NCBI RefSeq assembly: GCF_026013615.1
Contig: NZ_JAPDPI010000005.1
Location: forward strand, 62,001 to 126,000
Direction: 5' to 3'
DNA: 64,000 nucleotides
From: Plebeiibacterium marinum
Lineage (GTDB): Bacteria > Bacteroidota > Bacteroidia > Bacteroidales > Marinilabiliaceae
The notes under the pieces: model-generated
The model's input: the letters and a program-made list of their open reading frames with translations, nothing else
What the model was told of the DNA's origin: nothing
Database searches by the model: none
Shown: one piece after another, positions 36,394-45,842 of the stretch
How positions within the stretch are numbered: the first letter of the stretch is position 1
How the letters are laid out: each line of letters begins with the position of its first letter
Program-made: the position numbers and the translations under genes

Positions 36394-37665
36394 ATGAGCG
36401 ATAAAAATTCAGGATATTTAGATATGGAGCTTTTACGCTTCACCACCGCAGGTAGTGTTGATGATGGTAAAAGTACTTTAATAGGTAGGTTGCTTTATGA
36501 TAGTAAAGCCATTTTTGAAGATCAAATGGAAGCTATCGAAAGGGCAAGTGAAAGAATAGGTAATGAAGAAGTAAACCTGGCTTTATTAACTGATGGTTTA
36601 AAAGCTGAAAGGGAGCAGGGGATTACTATTGATGTGGCCTATCGTTATTTTGCAACTCCAAAACGTAAGTTTATTATTGCAGATACCCCGGGGCATATAC
36701 AATATACCCGAAATATGGTAACAGGGGCAAGTACTGCTAATGTGGCCATTATTTTGGTAGATGCCCGACATGGTGTGTTGGAACAAACGTTGCGCCATTC
36801 ATATATTGCGTCATTGTTGCAAATTCCACATATTATCTTTTGTGTAAACAAAATGGATTTGGTGGATTACAGTGAAGAAACTTTTGAGAAGATTAAGAAT
36901 GATATTGACGGGATTTCGTCAAAATTAGACGTTAAGGATATTCGTTTTGTGCCAATAAGTGCATTAAATGGGGATAATGTGGTAGAGCGTTCTGAAAAAA
37001 TGGAATGGTATGACGGACCAACATTATTGCACCTTTTGGAAAATATACATATCAGTAGTGATATTAACCATCAGGATTTCCGCTTCCCGGTACAGTATGT
37101 TGTTCGTCCTCAAACTGCAGAATTCCCTGATTACAGGGGCTATGGTGGTAGAATAGCCAGTGGTGCTGTTAAGGTTGGAGATCCTATTACGGTGTTGCCT
37201 TCTGGTTTTACCTCTAAAGTAAAAACAATAGATTTCTTTGAGGATACCCTTGAGGAAGCTTTTGCCCCACAATCGGTTACTGTCACCCTGGAAGATGAGA
37301 TTGACATCAGCAGGGGAGATATGTTGGTTAAATCAGATAACTTGCCTCAAACAACACAGGATATTGATTTGATGGTATGCTGGTTTAATGAGCGTAAAGT
37401 TATACCTAGAGGAAAATATGTTATTCGCCACACTTCAGCCGAAGCAAGATGTATGGTAACAAATATTCATTATAAAATGAATATCAATACGCTTGAAAAA
37501 AATGAAGAGGATAAAGAAGTTGGTATGAATGATATTGCAAAGTTAACTTTAAGGGTTACAAAACCATTGCATATTGATACCTATAACCAAAATAGAATTA
37601 CAGGTAGTGTAATTTTAGTGGATGAAGGCACTAATGAAACGGTAGCTGCAGGTATGATTCGTTAA
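36394..37665 (+). CDS. cysN: Sulfate adenylyltransferase large subunit CysN (GTPase)
   Basis: 423 residues. Elongation-factor-type GTPase with G1 AGSVDDGKSTLIGRLLYD, G3 ADTPGHIQYTRNM, G4 VNKMDLVDYS, then two beta-barrel domains; there is no fused CysC kinase domain, which would lie C-terminal. GTP hydrolysis drives the energetically unfavourable sulfate adenylation by CysD. In operon with cysD; a bidirectional terminator follows. Confidence 0.96.
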   Translation: MSDKNSGYLDMELLRFTTAGSVDDGKSTLIGRLLYDSKAIFEDQMEAIERASERIGNEEVNLALLTDGLKAEREQGITIDVAYRYFATPKRKFIIADTPGHIQYTRNMVTGASTANVAIILVDARHGVLEQTLRHSYIASLLQIPHIIFCVNKMDLVDYSEETFEKIKNDIDGISSKLDVKDIRFVPISALNGDNVVERSEKMEWYDGPTLLHLLENIHISSDINHQDFRFPVQYVVRPQTAEFPDYRGYGGRIASGAVKVGDPITVLPSGFTSKVKTIDFFEDTLEEAFAPQSVTVTLEDEIDISRGDMLVKSDNLPQTTQDIDLMVCWFNERKVIPRGKYVIRHTSAEARCMVTNIHYKMNINTLEKNEEDKEVGMNDIAKLTLRVTKPLHIDTYNQNRITGSVILVDEGTNETVAAGMIR

Positions 37666-37684
37666 TACAACAATATGATAATAT

Positions 37685-37722
37685 CAAAAATCCCCGGTAG
37701 AATTTCTATCGGGGATTTTTTG
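37685..37722. terminator. Bidirectional terminator between cysN and porin-like gene
   Basis: AAAATCCCCG / CGGGGATTTT stem, partly extended inward, with flanking A and T runs; the two genes converge on it. Confidence 0.82.
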
Positions 37723-37743
37723 TTATGCGTAATTATATAGTCT

Positions 37744-37774
37744 TATGTCTTTTATCTATTGTCTAATGTCTATT
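37744..37774. repeat. Heptad tandem repeat after the porin-like gene
   Basis: Units TATGTCT, TTTATCT, ATTGTCT, AATGTCT lie directly against the stop codon of the minus-strand gene. Confidence 0.6.
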
Positions 37775-37775
37775 T

Positions 37776-39323
37776 TCAAAACTTCATACCAAAAGTAAGA
37801 ACCATTGAGTGGTCTTCAGTGCTTGTTTTGGTAATAGGTGGTGGACCTACAGCAGTATCATGTTCGGGACTCCAATTGTAGTTGTAATAATTGATATCGA
37901 ATGATGATAACTTATACGCAAAATCAATAAAGTAGCTTTTGAAACGGTATCCAAAGCCTGCAGCATAACTTGTTATTTCATTATCCTTAGGATCGTTTTT
38001 ATAAGGAGAACCCTGCAGGGCATAACCGCATCTCAAACTAAGTTGATTGTTTACTCTGAATTCAGCCCCAGCCCTAAAATTATTTGAATTGGTAAATATG
38101 TTTTTTATTTCGTCGTTTTGATAGTTGATGGTAGTAACATCTTTCCAGCTATCAACTGTTGATTTAAACTTGGCGTTGGCATAGTTTATTCTTTCGTAAT
38201 CAAAACTTAAGATGGCTACCTTTCCAATAATATACGAAGCACTGGCAATCAATTTGTCAGGAGTTCGGAAGTTGTAATCGTATTCGCCATCGTAATAATC
38301 GTAAATATTACTGGAGCCTTCTTCCGGAATTTCATTGTAAAAATAGGAGTCTATTCTGCTACCGTAGTTTTCTTCAATGTTGTACCAGGTGGGAGAGTGG
38401 TAAGCCAAACCTAGTCTCAACCCTTTTGCCGGAGTTACAATAACACCTAGTTTTAAGTTAATACCAGTACCTGAAGCCTCTAAATAATCAGATACGGTAA
38501 AGCGCCTGAATGAATCATCATAAATTACATTGTCTTCTTCACTAAACTCTTCAAAATAAGATGATTCTTCATCGTAGTTAAGCATGGAAAAGTTAATGCT
38601 GGTACCTATTAGCAACAGATTGCTGATGTTGGCACCAAATGTAAAGTTAACTTCACCGGTGTATCCGTCTTTTTCAATAATCCTGGTTTGGTGAACCTTG
38701 TCGCCAATATCCAACAGACTGGTATAAATATAGTCGGTGGTATTTGGGTCAAGCTCGTTAATTAAATAGGTATTATATCCAAGCAAAGATAAGTTTTCCA
38801 GTTCAGAAGGGTGTAAACCATCTGCATCAAAAAGAAACATATCAGTCATTGAGTTGGAAACGTTTCTGGCTTGCGACATGGAGCGGTAGTTAAAGTTGTT
38901 GTTCCTGTTATAGCCAACTCCAAAGTGGGTACTGACAATACCTTTTTTAACCTCTCGCATGGGTTTGTATGTGCCCACGTAGCCTATCTGGTTAAATGCA
39001 AATGTGGTTTTGTTGTCTTCTGAATTTATGGTGTTAAGCGTTGTGCCGCTTGGCGCATGAAACATGCTCTCTGTTGAATTGAGTATAACCGATGGCGTAA
39101 CAGAAAACTCGGAAGACCTGTAGGCCGCAATGCCTGCCGGGTTGATGCCAATAGCACTAAAATCCCCACCTAATGAACCAAAAGCACCACCCATAGCTGT
39201 TGATCTGGCAGTTCCGCTGTATTGGGGTTGGGAGTATCTGAGGACGTCAAGATAGCTTTGAGCAAGCATGTTAGTGCTCAGGCAAATTAAAAATAAGCTA
39301 TATATTATTTTAGATTTAATCAT
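37776..39323 (-). CDS. OMPP1/FadL-type outer-membrane transport protein
   Basis: 515 residues, signal peptide ending in LAQ, followed by a conserved start (YSGTARSTAMGGAFGSLGGDFSAIGINPAGIA) matching the OMPP1/FadL/TodX family found across Bacteroidota. The rest is a beta-barrel pattern of alternating strands, ending in a Phe (LTFGMKF), as for outer-membrane proteins. FadL-type proteins let hydrophobic compounds cross the outer membrane; the Bacteroidota members are uncharacterised and some are annotated as hemin receptors without proof. Single gene. Confidence 0.87.
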   Translation of the reverse strand: MIKSKIIYSLFLICLSTNMLAQSYLDVLRYSQPQYSGTARSTAMGGAFGSLGGDFSAIGINPAGIAAYRSSEFSVTPSVILNSTESMFHAPSGTTLNTINSEDNKTTFAFNQIGYVGTYKPMREVKKGIVSTHFGVGYNRNNNFNYRSMSQARNVSNSMTDMFLFDADGLHPSELENLSLLGYNTYLINELDPNTTDYIYTSLLDIGDKVHQTRIIEKDGYTGEVNFTFGANISNLLLIGTSINFSMLNYDEESSYFEEFSEEDNVIYDDSFRRFTVSDYLEASGTGINLKLGVIVTPAKGLRLGLAYHSPTWYNIEENYGSRIDSYFYNEIPEEGSSNIYDYYDGEYDYNFRTPDKLIASASYIIGKVAILSFDYERINYANAKFKSTVDSWKDVTTINYQNDEIKNIFTNSNNFRAGAEFRVNNQLSLRCGYALQGSPYKNDPKDNEITSYAAGFGYRFKSYFIDFAYKLSSFDINYYNYNWSPEHDTAVGPPPITKTSTEDHSMVLTFGMKF

Positions 39324-39412
39324 AGTATTTAAATTAAGATTGTATTGTTATTGTATCACTGTGTTTTTATTCAGTAATGTTTTTTAAATCTATTTGTAAG
39401 TCAATCCCTCAG

Positions 39413-39447
39413 CTCATCTCTCATCTCTTATCTCTTATCTCTTATCT
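39413..39447. repeat. Heptad tandem repeat (CTTATCT type)
   Basis: Five units, CTCATCT twice then CTTATCT three times, just past the stop codon of the minus-strand lipoprotein. The same motif in inverted orientation lies on the other side of that gene (41049-41083). Confidence 0.75.
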
Positions 39448-39452
39448 AGTAT

Positions 39453-40853
39453 TTACCTCCCCCTGCTGGAACGTGAACTTCCGCTACTTGATCTGCTACT
39501 GCTTCCCGAACTTCTTGTACCGCTGCTGCTACTGCTGCTTGATCTGCTTCCGCTTGAATAAGAAGATGAAGAAGATCTGGTGCTGCTGTTGTATGATGGT
39601 GAGTAAGTTCTTGTTGGCGTACTGCTTCTGGTATTGTTATAACTAGAACTTCTGCTTCTTGAACTCCCGGTATTGTAAGTTCTGTTTGAAGAACTACGGC
39701 TATTGGAGTAAGAGCTTTTGTTACTTGAAGAGTTTGAATATGTTCTGGTAGGAGCAGTGTTGTTTGTTCTGCTTGAATTTGTATTGTAAGTGCTCCTTGT
39801 ATTTGATCTTCCTGATGTTCTGGTGTATGTAGGAGTAGAAGTGCTCCTTGTGTTGCCTGAAACCTGTGAAGATTTTGTGGTTGCAGAAGCAGCTCTGTTA
39901 TACGAAGCCCTTGTTGTTCTGCTGGAGTATGTTTTAGTGGCCGCAGGGTTGCTTGTTGTTTGTGCTACACGGCTTGTTCTTCCAATGTTACCGGTTCCTG
40001 AAGATTGTGTAGCTGCTTTGTTTGTGGAAATTTGCCTGCTGCTGCGTACCCTGTCTGAGTATACCTCTCTTGGTGCACGTTCACGATAAAAGTTGTTTTT
40101 TGCATAATGACCGTGGTATGGGTAATGTCCTCCATAGTATCCTCCATAATGATATGGATATCCCCATCCCCAGTATGGGTAACTGTAGTCATAGTAACCA
40201 AATCCGATTCCCCATCCCCAGTTGCTATACCAGGGACTGTTCCATCCGTAATATCCGTAAAAGCCATAGTTTGAATAGGGTCGGCTGTAACGCCAGTCCC
40301 AGTAATATCTGCTGTGCCATTCAGGTACAACAAAAGCATAGTCTCCGTCAATATATACGTTGTAATCAAAGCCGCTGTTAAAAATGACTTCGTCATATAA
40401 AGGCGACCAATATGGAATCCCCCTCATAGGTCCATGGAAGCGGGCAATGCGCTCTGCATAGTCTTTATCCATTTGTGAACCTTCAAATTCATTTACCCAA
40501 TAACCTGTTTGTTCGTTGTAATATAATAAGGTATCTACATCCTGAACAGAGTCATTAGTTAACAAGGAGGTATATTCTTGCTGTATGCCCGAAAAATCCC
40601 TTAAATCTTCATTTACTTTTGCCTGAGGTGTTTGCTGGTATGAGCTTTTCAGGTGAGAATAGGTTTTATTATCTTCCTTTTGAACCTGCTTATCAGGAGA
40701 TGGCAAAGAAGAATACCCCTCTGCTATTGAAATGGGTTTATCGGAAGGTGAATAATATAAATCATCTTCGTATACACTTGCACTGTTTTGGTATGTTGCA
40801 CAACTTGTTAAAGCAAACAAGGCAACGGCTGATATTTGAATAATCTTTTTCAT
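39453..40853 (-). CDS. Low-complexity lipoprotein, Tyr/Gly/Trp-rich core and Ser/Arg/Thr-rich tail
   Basis: 466 residues. Lipoprotein signal FALTSCATY (Cys18); a polar region to about 130; a more conserved part about 130-190 (RIARFHGPMRGIPYWSPLYD, YVVPEWHSRYYWDWR-like); a stretch about 190-255 almost wholly Tyr, Gly, Trp and Pro; then about 200 residues mostly Ser, Thr, Asn and Arg ending SSRSSRGR. Low complexity and the strongly basic tail suggest an unfolded, surface-exposed or cell-wall-contacting domain. Open frames on other strands over this region are by-products of the biased composition. Related proteins occur in other Bacteroidota; function unknown. Confidence 0.8.
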   Translation of the reverse strand: MKKIIQISAVALFALTSCATYQNSASVYEDDLYYSPSDKPISIAEGYSSLPSPDKQVQKEDNKTYSHLKSSYQQTPQAKVNEDLRDFSGIQQEYTSLLTNDSVQDVDTLLYYNEQTGYWVNEFEGSQMDKDYAERIARFHGPMRGIPYWSPLYDEVIFNSGFDYNVYIDGDYAFVVPEWHSRYYWDWRYSRPYSNYGFYGYYGWNSPWYSNWGWGIGFGYYDYSYPYWGWGYPYHYGGYYGGHYPYHGHYAKNNFYRERAPREVYSDRVRSSRQISTNKAATQSSGTGNIGRTSRVAQTTSNPAATKTYSSRTTRASYNRAASATTKSSQVSGNTRSTSTPTYTRTSGRSNTRSTYNTNSSRTNNTAPTRTYSNSSSNKSSYSNSRSSSNRTYNTGSSRSRSSSYNNTRSSTPTRTYSPSYNSSTRSSSSSYSSGSRSSSSSSSGTRSSGSSSRSSSGSSRSSRGR

Positions 40854-41048
40854 GGCACTAGTGTTACAAGGGTTTCACACAAATCTTTTTTCGTAAAAAA
40901 AGTAATTATTACTGTAAAAATCGCATTTAAAGCTGCAAAAAATGAGCTTAAAATGAAAATTGGTTTCGTTTTATATCTATCAATAACCATGCCGATATAA
41001 TAAATCGTGATATATGATTTAATAGTTTTTTTCTAATCTAACAGATCG

Positions 41049-41083
41049 TTAGATTTTAGATAAGAGATAAGAGATAAGAGACT
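41049..41083. repeat. Heptad tandem repeat (AGAGATA type)
   Basis: Units TTAGATT, TTAGATA, AGAGATA, AGAGATA, AGAGACT. Inverted relative to the tract at 39413-39447. Confidence 0.72.
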
Positions 41084-41297
41084 CATTTACAAGATGCTTA
41101 AAATGAGATTTTTACCCAATCTAAGTTGATTTTATTAAATATCTCATAATCTTACACTTATAAAAAACTAACGAACTATTGTAATCAATGCGTTTGGTTT
41201 AAAAATATCCTGTATAAGCCGGTTGTTGGATTGTTTTGGATATACCCGCTGTGTCTTCATGTAAAAGTCAGACTCTGAGTTCTATTCAAATTGTGCT

Positions 41298-41355
41298 TGC
41301 CTGAAAACTCGATTTTATCCCAACCCGCACCCTCCAACTCTCCCGAATACAAGTT
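41298..41355. repeat. Second copy of the left part of the 16.1-kb element
   Basis: From GAAAACTCGATTTT through CCCAACCCGCACCCTCCAAC to GAATACAAGT the sequence matches 16061-16118 with only a few differences. A right-end-like sequence (GGTTTTCTTACAGAGGCTAAA, shortened here) lies at about 41978, so the copy may be interrupted by other insertions. Confidence 0.65.
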
Positions 41356-41814
41356 TGGGGCAGGCTCTAAACAGGGTGTGTGAAAATAGATAAATATCTT
41401 TGAGAAACTTTTAATTTTAAATCACAACTCCTTCTTGTACAACCCTATATCGCCATAAGGGGACTTTACCCCTTCCCGTAACCAAGACTTCTGCAGCACA
41501 TGATAACAAGCTGTAAATCAGAAGCCCCTTTAGGGGTTTGGGGTTATACAAGCTGTAAATAAATCTCCATAAGGGTAGCCTCCACTTCAGAGCCTGTCCC
41601 GATCAAACGGGAGGAGGTATGGGAGTAAAACGAGAGAGTGCTTGTAAGTAACCACTTTTCGTTAAAAGAGTTTTTATACACCCTCTAAAGGGAGCCACAA
41701 CCCCCACAGCGAGAGAGACTTCCCCTTTAGGGAATAGCCGTCAGGCCAAGGTTCTATTTTACTGGAATAATGTTATATATTTTAGGCTGAAGATCTTTTG
41801 TAAAGGCATTTTGT

Positions 41815-41934
41815 AAATCGTGCTGAAAGCACAGCTTATCCTGGCCCCATGTAGCGCATGGGGTTATGTAAGGGGTAATCAACGTCCTGTAGGGACAGCT
41901 CATTCATTTTTGAACTGTGCTTTCAGCACGATTT
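41815..41934. repeat. 120-bp element with perfect 20-bp inverted ends and inner hairpins
   Basis: The arms 41815-41834 (AAATCGTGCTGAAAGCACAG) and 41915-41934 are perfect inverted repeats. Inside are a 7-bp hairpin CCCCATG-TAGCG-CATGGGG (41845-41863) and a smaller one GTCC-TGTAG-GGAC (41884-41896). As single-stranded DNA or RNA it would form a branched structure. It resembles a REP/REPIN-like element or a structured RNA; no REP-associated transposase is in the window. Confidence 0.65.
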
Positions 41935-42141
41935 GATTCCAGTCTGTTCTGCTACTATCATAACAAAAATTTCAGCGGTTTTCTTACAGAGGCTAAATAA
42001 GTCCCTGATCTTTTGTCTAAAAATCTACTGATCCACACTTCCTAATGTGCTGTATTTTTTGTTATTTTGCGAATCCTTTTTAGTAATGGTACTGAAAAAG
42101 TGAGAAAAAGAAATTATAGAAAGATTTAGATAAAGAACAAA

Positions 42142-43617
42142 ATGGCAAAAGGATTAACTAAAAGGAGTAAAGATTACTCTCAGTGGTATAATGAATTGGT
42201 AATAAAAGCCGATTTGGCTGAAAATTCTGCAGTTAGAGGCTGTATGGTGATTAAACCCTACGGCTATGCCATCTGGGAAAAAATGCAACAGCAACTCGAT
42301 AAGATGTTCAAGGAGACAGGGCATGTGAACGCTTATTTCCCGTTATTTATTCCTAAATCTTTTTTTAGTAAGGAAGCTGATCACGTTGAAGGATTTGCAA
42401 AAGAATGTGCAGTGGTAACACACTACCGTTTAATGAATGATCCTGATGGCAACGGAGTTGTGGTTGACCCTAGTGCAAAATTGGAGGAAGAGCTGATTGT
42501 TCGTCCAACTTCTGAAACAATAATCTGGAACACCTATAAAAACTGGATCCAATCATACCGCGATCTTCCGATTAAATGTAACCAATGGGCCAATGTGGTT
42601 CGTTGGGAAATGAGAACCCGTTTGTTTTTGCGTACAGCTGAATTTTTATGGCAGGAAGGTCATACGGCCCATGCTACTAAAGAAGAAGCATTGGAAGAAA
42701 CGGAAACAATGATTAAGGTTTATGCAGAGTTTGCTGAAAAGTATCTTGCAGTTCCTGTTATTCAAGGTTTAAAAACAGAAAACGAGCGTTTTGCAGGTGC
42801 ATTGGAAACTTATACCATCGAGGCTTTAATGCAGGATGGAAAAGCATTGCAATCGGGAACATCGCACTTTTTAGGACAAAACTTTGCCAAAGCATTTGAT
42901 GTTAAATTTGCCAGCAAGGAAGGAACTGAAGATTATGTATGGGCTACTTCATGGGGTGTTTCAACCCGTTTGATGGGGGCTTTGATTATGGCGCACTCTG
43001 ATGATTTTGGTTTGGTGTTGCCTCCAAAACTGGCTCCAATACAGGTAGCTATCGTTCCTATTTATAAGAGTGAAGAGGATTTGGCTAAAATTACTGAGAA
43101 AGTTGATGTGATTGTGGCTGAACTTAAAAAACGTGGAATCTCAGTTAAGTTTGATGATTCAGATAACCGTAAGCCGGGTTGGAAATTTGCTCAATATGAG
43201 TTACAGGGGGTGCCGGTGCGTTTGGCTGTTGGTCCTCGTGATATTGAAAACAATACCGTGGAGGTAGCTCGTCGTGATACTTTGACAAAAGAAGTGGTGT
43301 CAATTGATGGGATAGAGGATTACGTAACTGATTTGTTGGATCAGATCCAGGATAATATATTCCAAAAAGCCCTTGATTTCAGAGCTGAAAAGACTACAGT
43401 GGTGGAATCTTATGATGAATTTAAGAAGGTGTTGGAAGAAAAAGGTGGATTTATCATGGCTCACTGGGATGGAACATCCGAAACCGAACAAAAAATTAAG
43501 GATGAAACTAAAGCAACAATCCGTTGTATTCCTTTGGATGGCGATAAAACACCGGGAAATTGTATTGTTACCGGAAACCCATCTGCACAGCGCGTAATAT
43601 TCGCTAAAGCGTATTGA
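42142..43617 (+). CDS. proS: Prolyl-tRNA synthetase (archaeal/eukaryotic-type, no editing domain)
   Basis: 491 residues; this is the short ProRS type without the INS editing domain found in E. coli. Class II motifs: [18 protein letters not shown] region motif 1, [20 protein letters not shown] and [20 protein letters not shown] (motif 2), and [19 protein letters not shown] (motif 3); C-terminal anticodon-binding domain from about 290 ([14 protein letters not shown]), and a final Zn-type domain ending VIFAKAY. It charges proline onto tRNA-Pro, one of which is encoded at 18351-18424. Confidence 0.97.
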   Translation: MAKGLTKRSKDYSQWYNELVIKADLAENSAVRGCMVIKPYGYAIWEKMQQQLDKMFKETGHVNAYFPLFIPKSFFSKEADHVEGFAKECAVVTHYRLMNDPDGNGVVVDPSAKLEEELIVRPTSETIIWNTYKNWIQSYRDLPIKCNQWANVVRWEMRTRLFLRTAEFLWQEGHTAHATKEEALEETETMIKVYAEFAEKYLAVPVIQGLKTENERFAGALETYTIEALMQDGKALQSGTSHFLGQNFAKAFDVKFASKEGTEDYVWATSWGVSTRLMGALIMAHSDDFGLVLPPKLAPIQVAIVPIYKSEEDLAKITEKVDVIVAELKKRGISVKFDDSDNRKPGWKFAQYELQGVPVRLAVGPRDIENNTVEVARRDTLTKEVVSIDGIEDYVTDLLDQIQDNIFQKALDFRAEKTTVVESYDEFKKVLEEKGGFIMAHWDGTSETEQKIKDETKATIRCIPLDGDKTPGNCIVTGNPSAQRVIFAKAY

Positions 43618-43630
43618 TAGTTAGTCATTA

Positions 43631-43756
43631 TTAGTCATTGGTTATTAGTTATTGGTTATTGTTCATTGCTCATTGTTCATTGTTCATTGTTCATTGTTCA
43701 TTGCTCATTGTTCATTGTTCATTGCTCATTGCTCATTGTTCATTGTTCATTGCTCA
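43631..43756 (+). repeat. Eighteen-unit heptad tandem repeat (TTGTTCA/TTGCTCA)
   Basis: 126 bp in exactly 18 units of 7 bp: the first four are TTAGTCA, TTGGTTA, TTAGTTA, TTGGTTA, then TTGTTCA and TTGCTCA variants. It lies 14 bp past the proS stop. It is the longest tract of this kind in the window. Confidence 0.92.
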
Positions 43757-44013
43757 TTGATAACCGTATCAGATGATATTTGTCAGGGAGGCTATTTTTA
43801 TAGTCTCCCTTTTTTGTTTTTGGGATATTTACTTCTACATTTAGTTTCCTAAAAAAATTAGGTAGTTCGAATTCATTCTACTCATAAAAAATATTGCGGG
43901 TGCTGGTTGTAATGCACGTGCCTTTTTTTGGAGCAATGCTTTGTTTTTTCTTGGGTAGAAATACGGGAATTTGACTTAGAGCATGAAGATTCATCAATTA
44001 ATTATTAGTTAAA
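43757..44013. other. Spacer between repeat array and pepT
   Basis: The 257-bp stretch contains a modest inverted repeat (around 43781-43812, GGGAGGCTA / TAGTCTCCC) followed by T, probably the proS terminator. Otherwise I see nothing in it. Confidence 0.4.
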
Positions 44014-45240
44014 ATGATAAATATAAAAGAGCGGTTTTTAAAATATGTTGGGATAGATACCCAATCGGATACCGATACCGGATTAACCCCTTCAACACCC
44101 GGGCAAATGTTGTTCTCGCAACAATTGGCAGAAGAGCTAAATTCAATAGGACTGGAAGATGTGGAGCTGGATGAAAATGGTTACTTAATGGCCACTATTC
44201 CTTCAAATGTTGAGGCCGAAGTACCTGTAATTGGATTTATTGCCCATGTGGATACCAGCCCTGATTTTAGTGGTAAGCATGTGAATCCGCAAATTATAGA
44301 AAATTACGACGGATCAGCCATAACCTTAAATCAGGAGGAAAATATTGTTCTTGCTCCCGATGAGTTCCCGGAATTGAGTAAATACGTAGGACAAACATTG
44401 ATAACTACCGATGGAACTACGCTTTTGGGTGCTGATGATAAGGCCGGGGTAGCCGAAATTGTTACTGCAGCAGAATATTTAATAAACCATCCGGAAATAA
44501 AACATGGTAAAATAAGAATTGGTTTTACACCTGATGAAGAGATTGGTGCGGGAGCAGATCATTTTGATGTTGAGAAGTTTGGGGCTGAATATGCCTATAC
44601 CATGGATGGGGGTGAGATTGGAGAGCTTGAATATGAAAATTTTAATGCGGCTATTGCAAAAATAACCGTTAATGGGAGGAATGTGCATCCTGGTTATGCA
44701 AAAAACAAAATGCGTAATTCAATTCGTATAGCCAACCAGGTTGTTACTATGTTGCCCCGTGTTGAAACACCTGAACATACCGAAGGGTACGAAGGTTTTT
44801 TCCATTTAATGTCGTTTGTTGGCGAGGTGGAAAAGAGTGAGTTGACCTATATAATCAGGGATTTCAGAAGAGACCGGTTTGAAGACCGGAAGAAGGAAAT
44901 TAAGCATATTGTTAGTAAAGTGAATAAAGAATATGGTTCCGGAACGGTTGAAATTGAGGTTAAAGACCAGTATTACAATATGCGCGAAAAGGTAGAACCT
45001 GTAAAATATATTGTAGATAATGCTGAAAAAGCAATGGAGTTGGTTGGGGTAAAACCAAATGTTCGTCCTATTAGAGGGGGAACTGATGGTTCGCGCCTTT
45101 CTTTTATGGGTTTGCCTACTCCTAATATTTTTGCCGGAGGTCATAATTTTCACGGACGTTTTGAATTTGTTCCACTTGAAAGCATGCAAAAAGCTGTTGA
45201 AGTCATTCTTAAAATCGTAGAGCTGGCGGCAGTAAAATAG
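44014..45240 (+). CDS. pepT: Peptidase T (tripeptide aminopeptidase)
   Basis: 408 residues, normal length. M20 family metallopeptidase: [15 protein letters not shown] (first Zn His and catalytic Asp), [16 protein letters not shown] (bridging Asp), [16 protein letters not shown] (catalytic Glu and Zn Glu), [17 protein letters not shown] (Zn Asp), [17 protein letters not shown] and [11 protein letters not shown] (last Zn His). It removes the N-terminal residue from tripeptides in the cytoplasm. It is single, flanked by heptad repeats on both sides. Confidence 0.96.
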   Translation: MINIKERFLKYVGIDTQSDTDTGLTPSTPGQMLFSQQLAEELNSIGLEDVELDENGYLMATIPSNVEAEVPVIGFIAHVDTSPDFSGKHVNPQIIENYDGSAITLNQEENIVLAPDEFPELSKYVGQTLITTDGTTLLGADDKAGVAEIVTAAEYLINHPEIKHGKIRIGFTPDEEIGAGADHFDVEKFGAEYAYTMDGGEIGELEYENFNAAIAKITVNGRNVHPGYAKNKMRNSIRIANQVVTMLPRVETPEHTEGYEGFFHLMSFVGEVEKSELTYIIRDFRRDRFEDRKKEIKHIVSKVNKEYGSGTVEIEVKDQYYNMREKVEPVKYIVDNAEKAMELVGVKPNVRPIRGGTDGSRLSFMGLPTPNIFAGGHNFHGRFEFVPLESMQKAVEVILKIVELAAVK

Positions 45241-45657
45241 TATCAGCTATTGATGAAAAATGTTCGCGTTATGTCCGGGGCAATAATAGATCTGCGCTGA
45301 CAAAAGCCTACAGGTACATATGATTTTATCACAAACTATATGCAGGTTGTTCACAAAACCCATGGTGTATAACCTGCATATTTGTCGAAAAACATAGCCT
45401 TATCCATTTTTGTTAACGATGAGTAACTGTATATTCTCGGTACTGTTTTAATATAATTATCTCCTTTAACAGTATAAAATACTTTGCATTCTGCTTTACC
45501 AGAAACAGGGTCATGGATTCCTTTTTCTGCTTCCCTGTCCGTTTGGATAGACGGGGTTTTTGTGTCAAGACATCGGGACTGATTCCTATTGTGGTGCAGT
45601 AAACTTTGTATTTAAGATGCCATTAAGATGGTATTTGTACCCATTTCATTCCATTTT

Positions 45658-45712
45658 AACCGAACAAGAACCGAACGAGAACCGAACGAGAACCGAAGGA
45701 GAACCGAACAAG
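45658..45712 (+). repeat. 11-bp tandem repeat, five copies
   Basis: AACCGAACAAG, AACCGAACGAG twice, AACCGAAGGAG, AACCGAACAAG: five contiguous units with at most two changes. Unlike the other tracts it has an 11-bp period, one helical turn. Confidence 0.88.
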
Positions 45713-45786
45713 CACAGACAACAATAGGACGCCAATCAGGAGACTTCCCTTATTGAATAGTTATGAACAATGAACAATGACATGAA

Positions 45787-45842
45787 TTGATCATTGATGA
45801 TTGATCATTGATGATTGATGATTGTTCATTGATCATTGTTTA
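45787..45842 (+). repeat. Eight-unit heptad tandem repeat (TTGATCA/TTGATGA)
   Basis: Units TTGATCA, TTGATGA, TTGATCA, TTGATGA, TTGATGA, TTGTTCA, TTGATCA, TTGTTTA; ATGAACA twice at 45763-45776 is the inverted form of the array at 43631. The two tracts bracket pepT. Confidence 0.85.

Larger units (their letters stand above)
40854..42141. other. 1.3-kb non-coding, repeat-rich spacer
   Basis: There is no supported gene between the lipoprotein and proS. It contains heptad repeats (41049-41083), a partial copy of the 16061-16228 element (41298-41355), an inverted repeat 41434-41445/41542-41553 (CTTGTACAACCC, one mismatch), a small hairpin around 41610 (TCCCG/CGGGA), a 120-bp structured element (41815-41934), and at 41975-41998 an end resembling the right end of the 16.1-kb element. 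It looks like a hotspot where small non-autonomous elements accumulated. Confidence 0.6.

Noticed and set aside
39790-40396. Several 99-143-codon frames on both strands within the low-complexity lipoprotein gene
   Set aside because: They arise from the biased codon composition of the Ser/Tyr/Gly-rich reading frame; no independent start or homology.
43631-43756. CRISPR-like array
   Set aside because: Units are 7 bp with no spacers and no cas genes; it is a simple tandem repeat.
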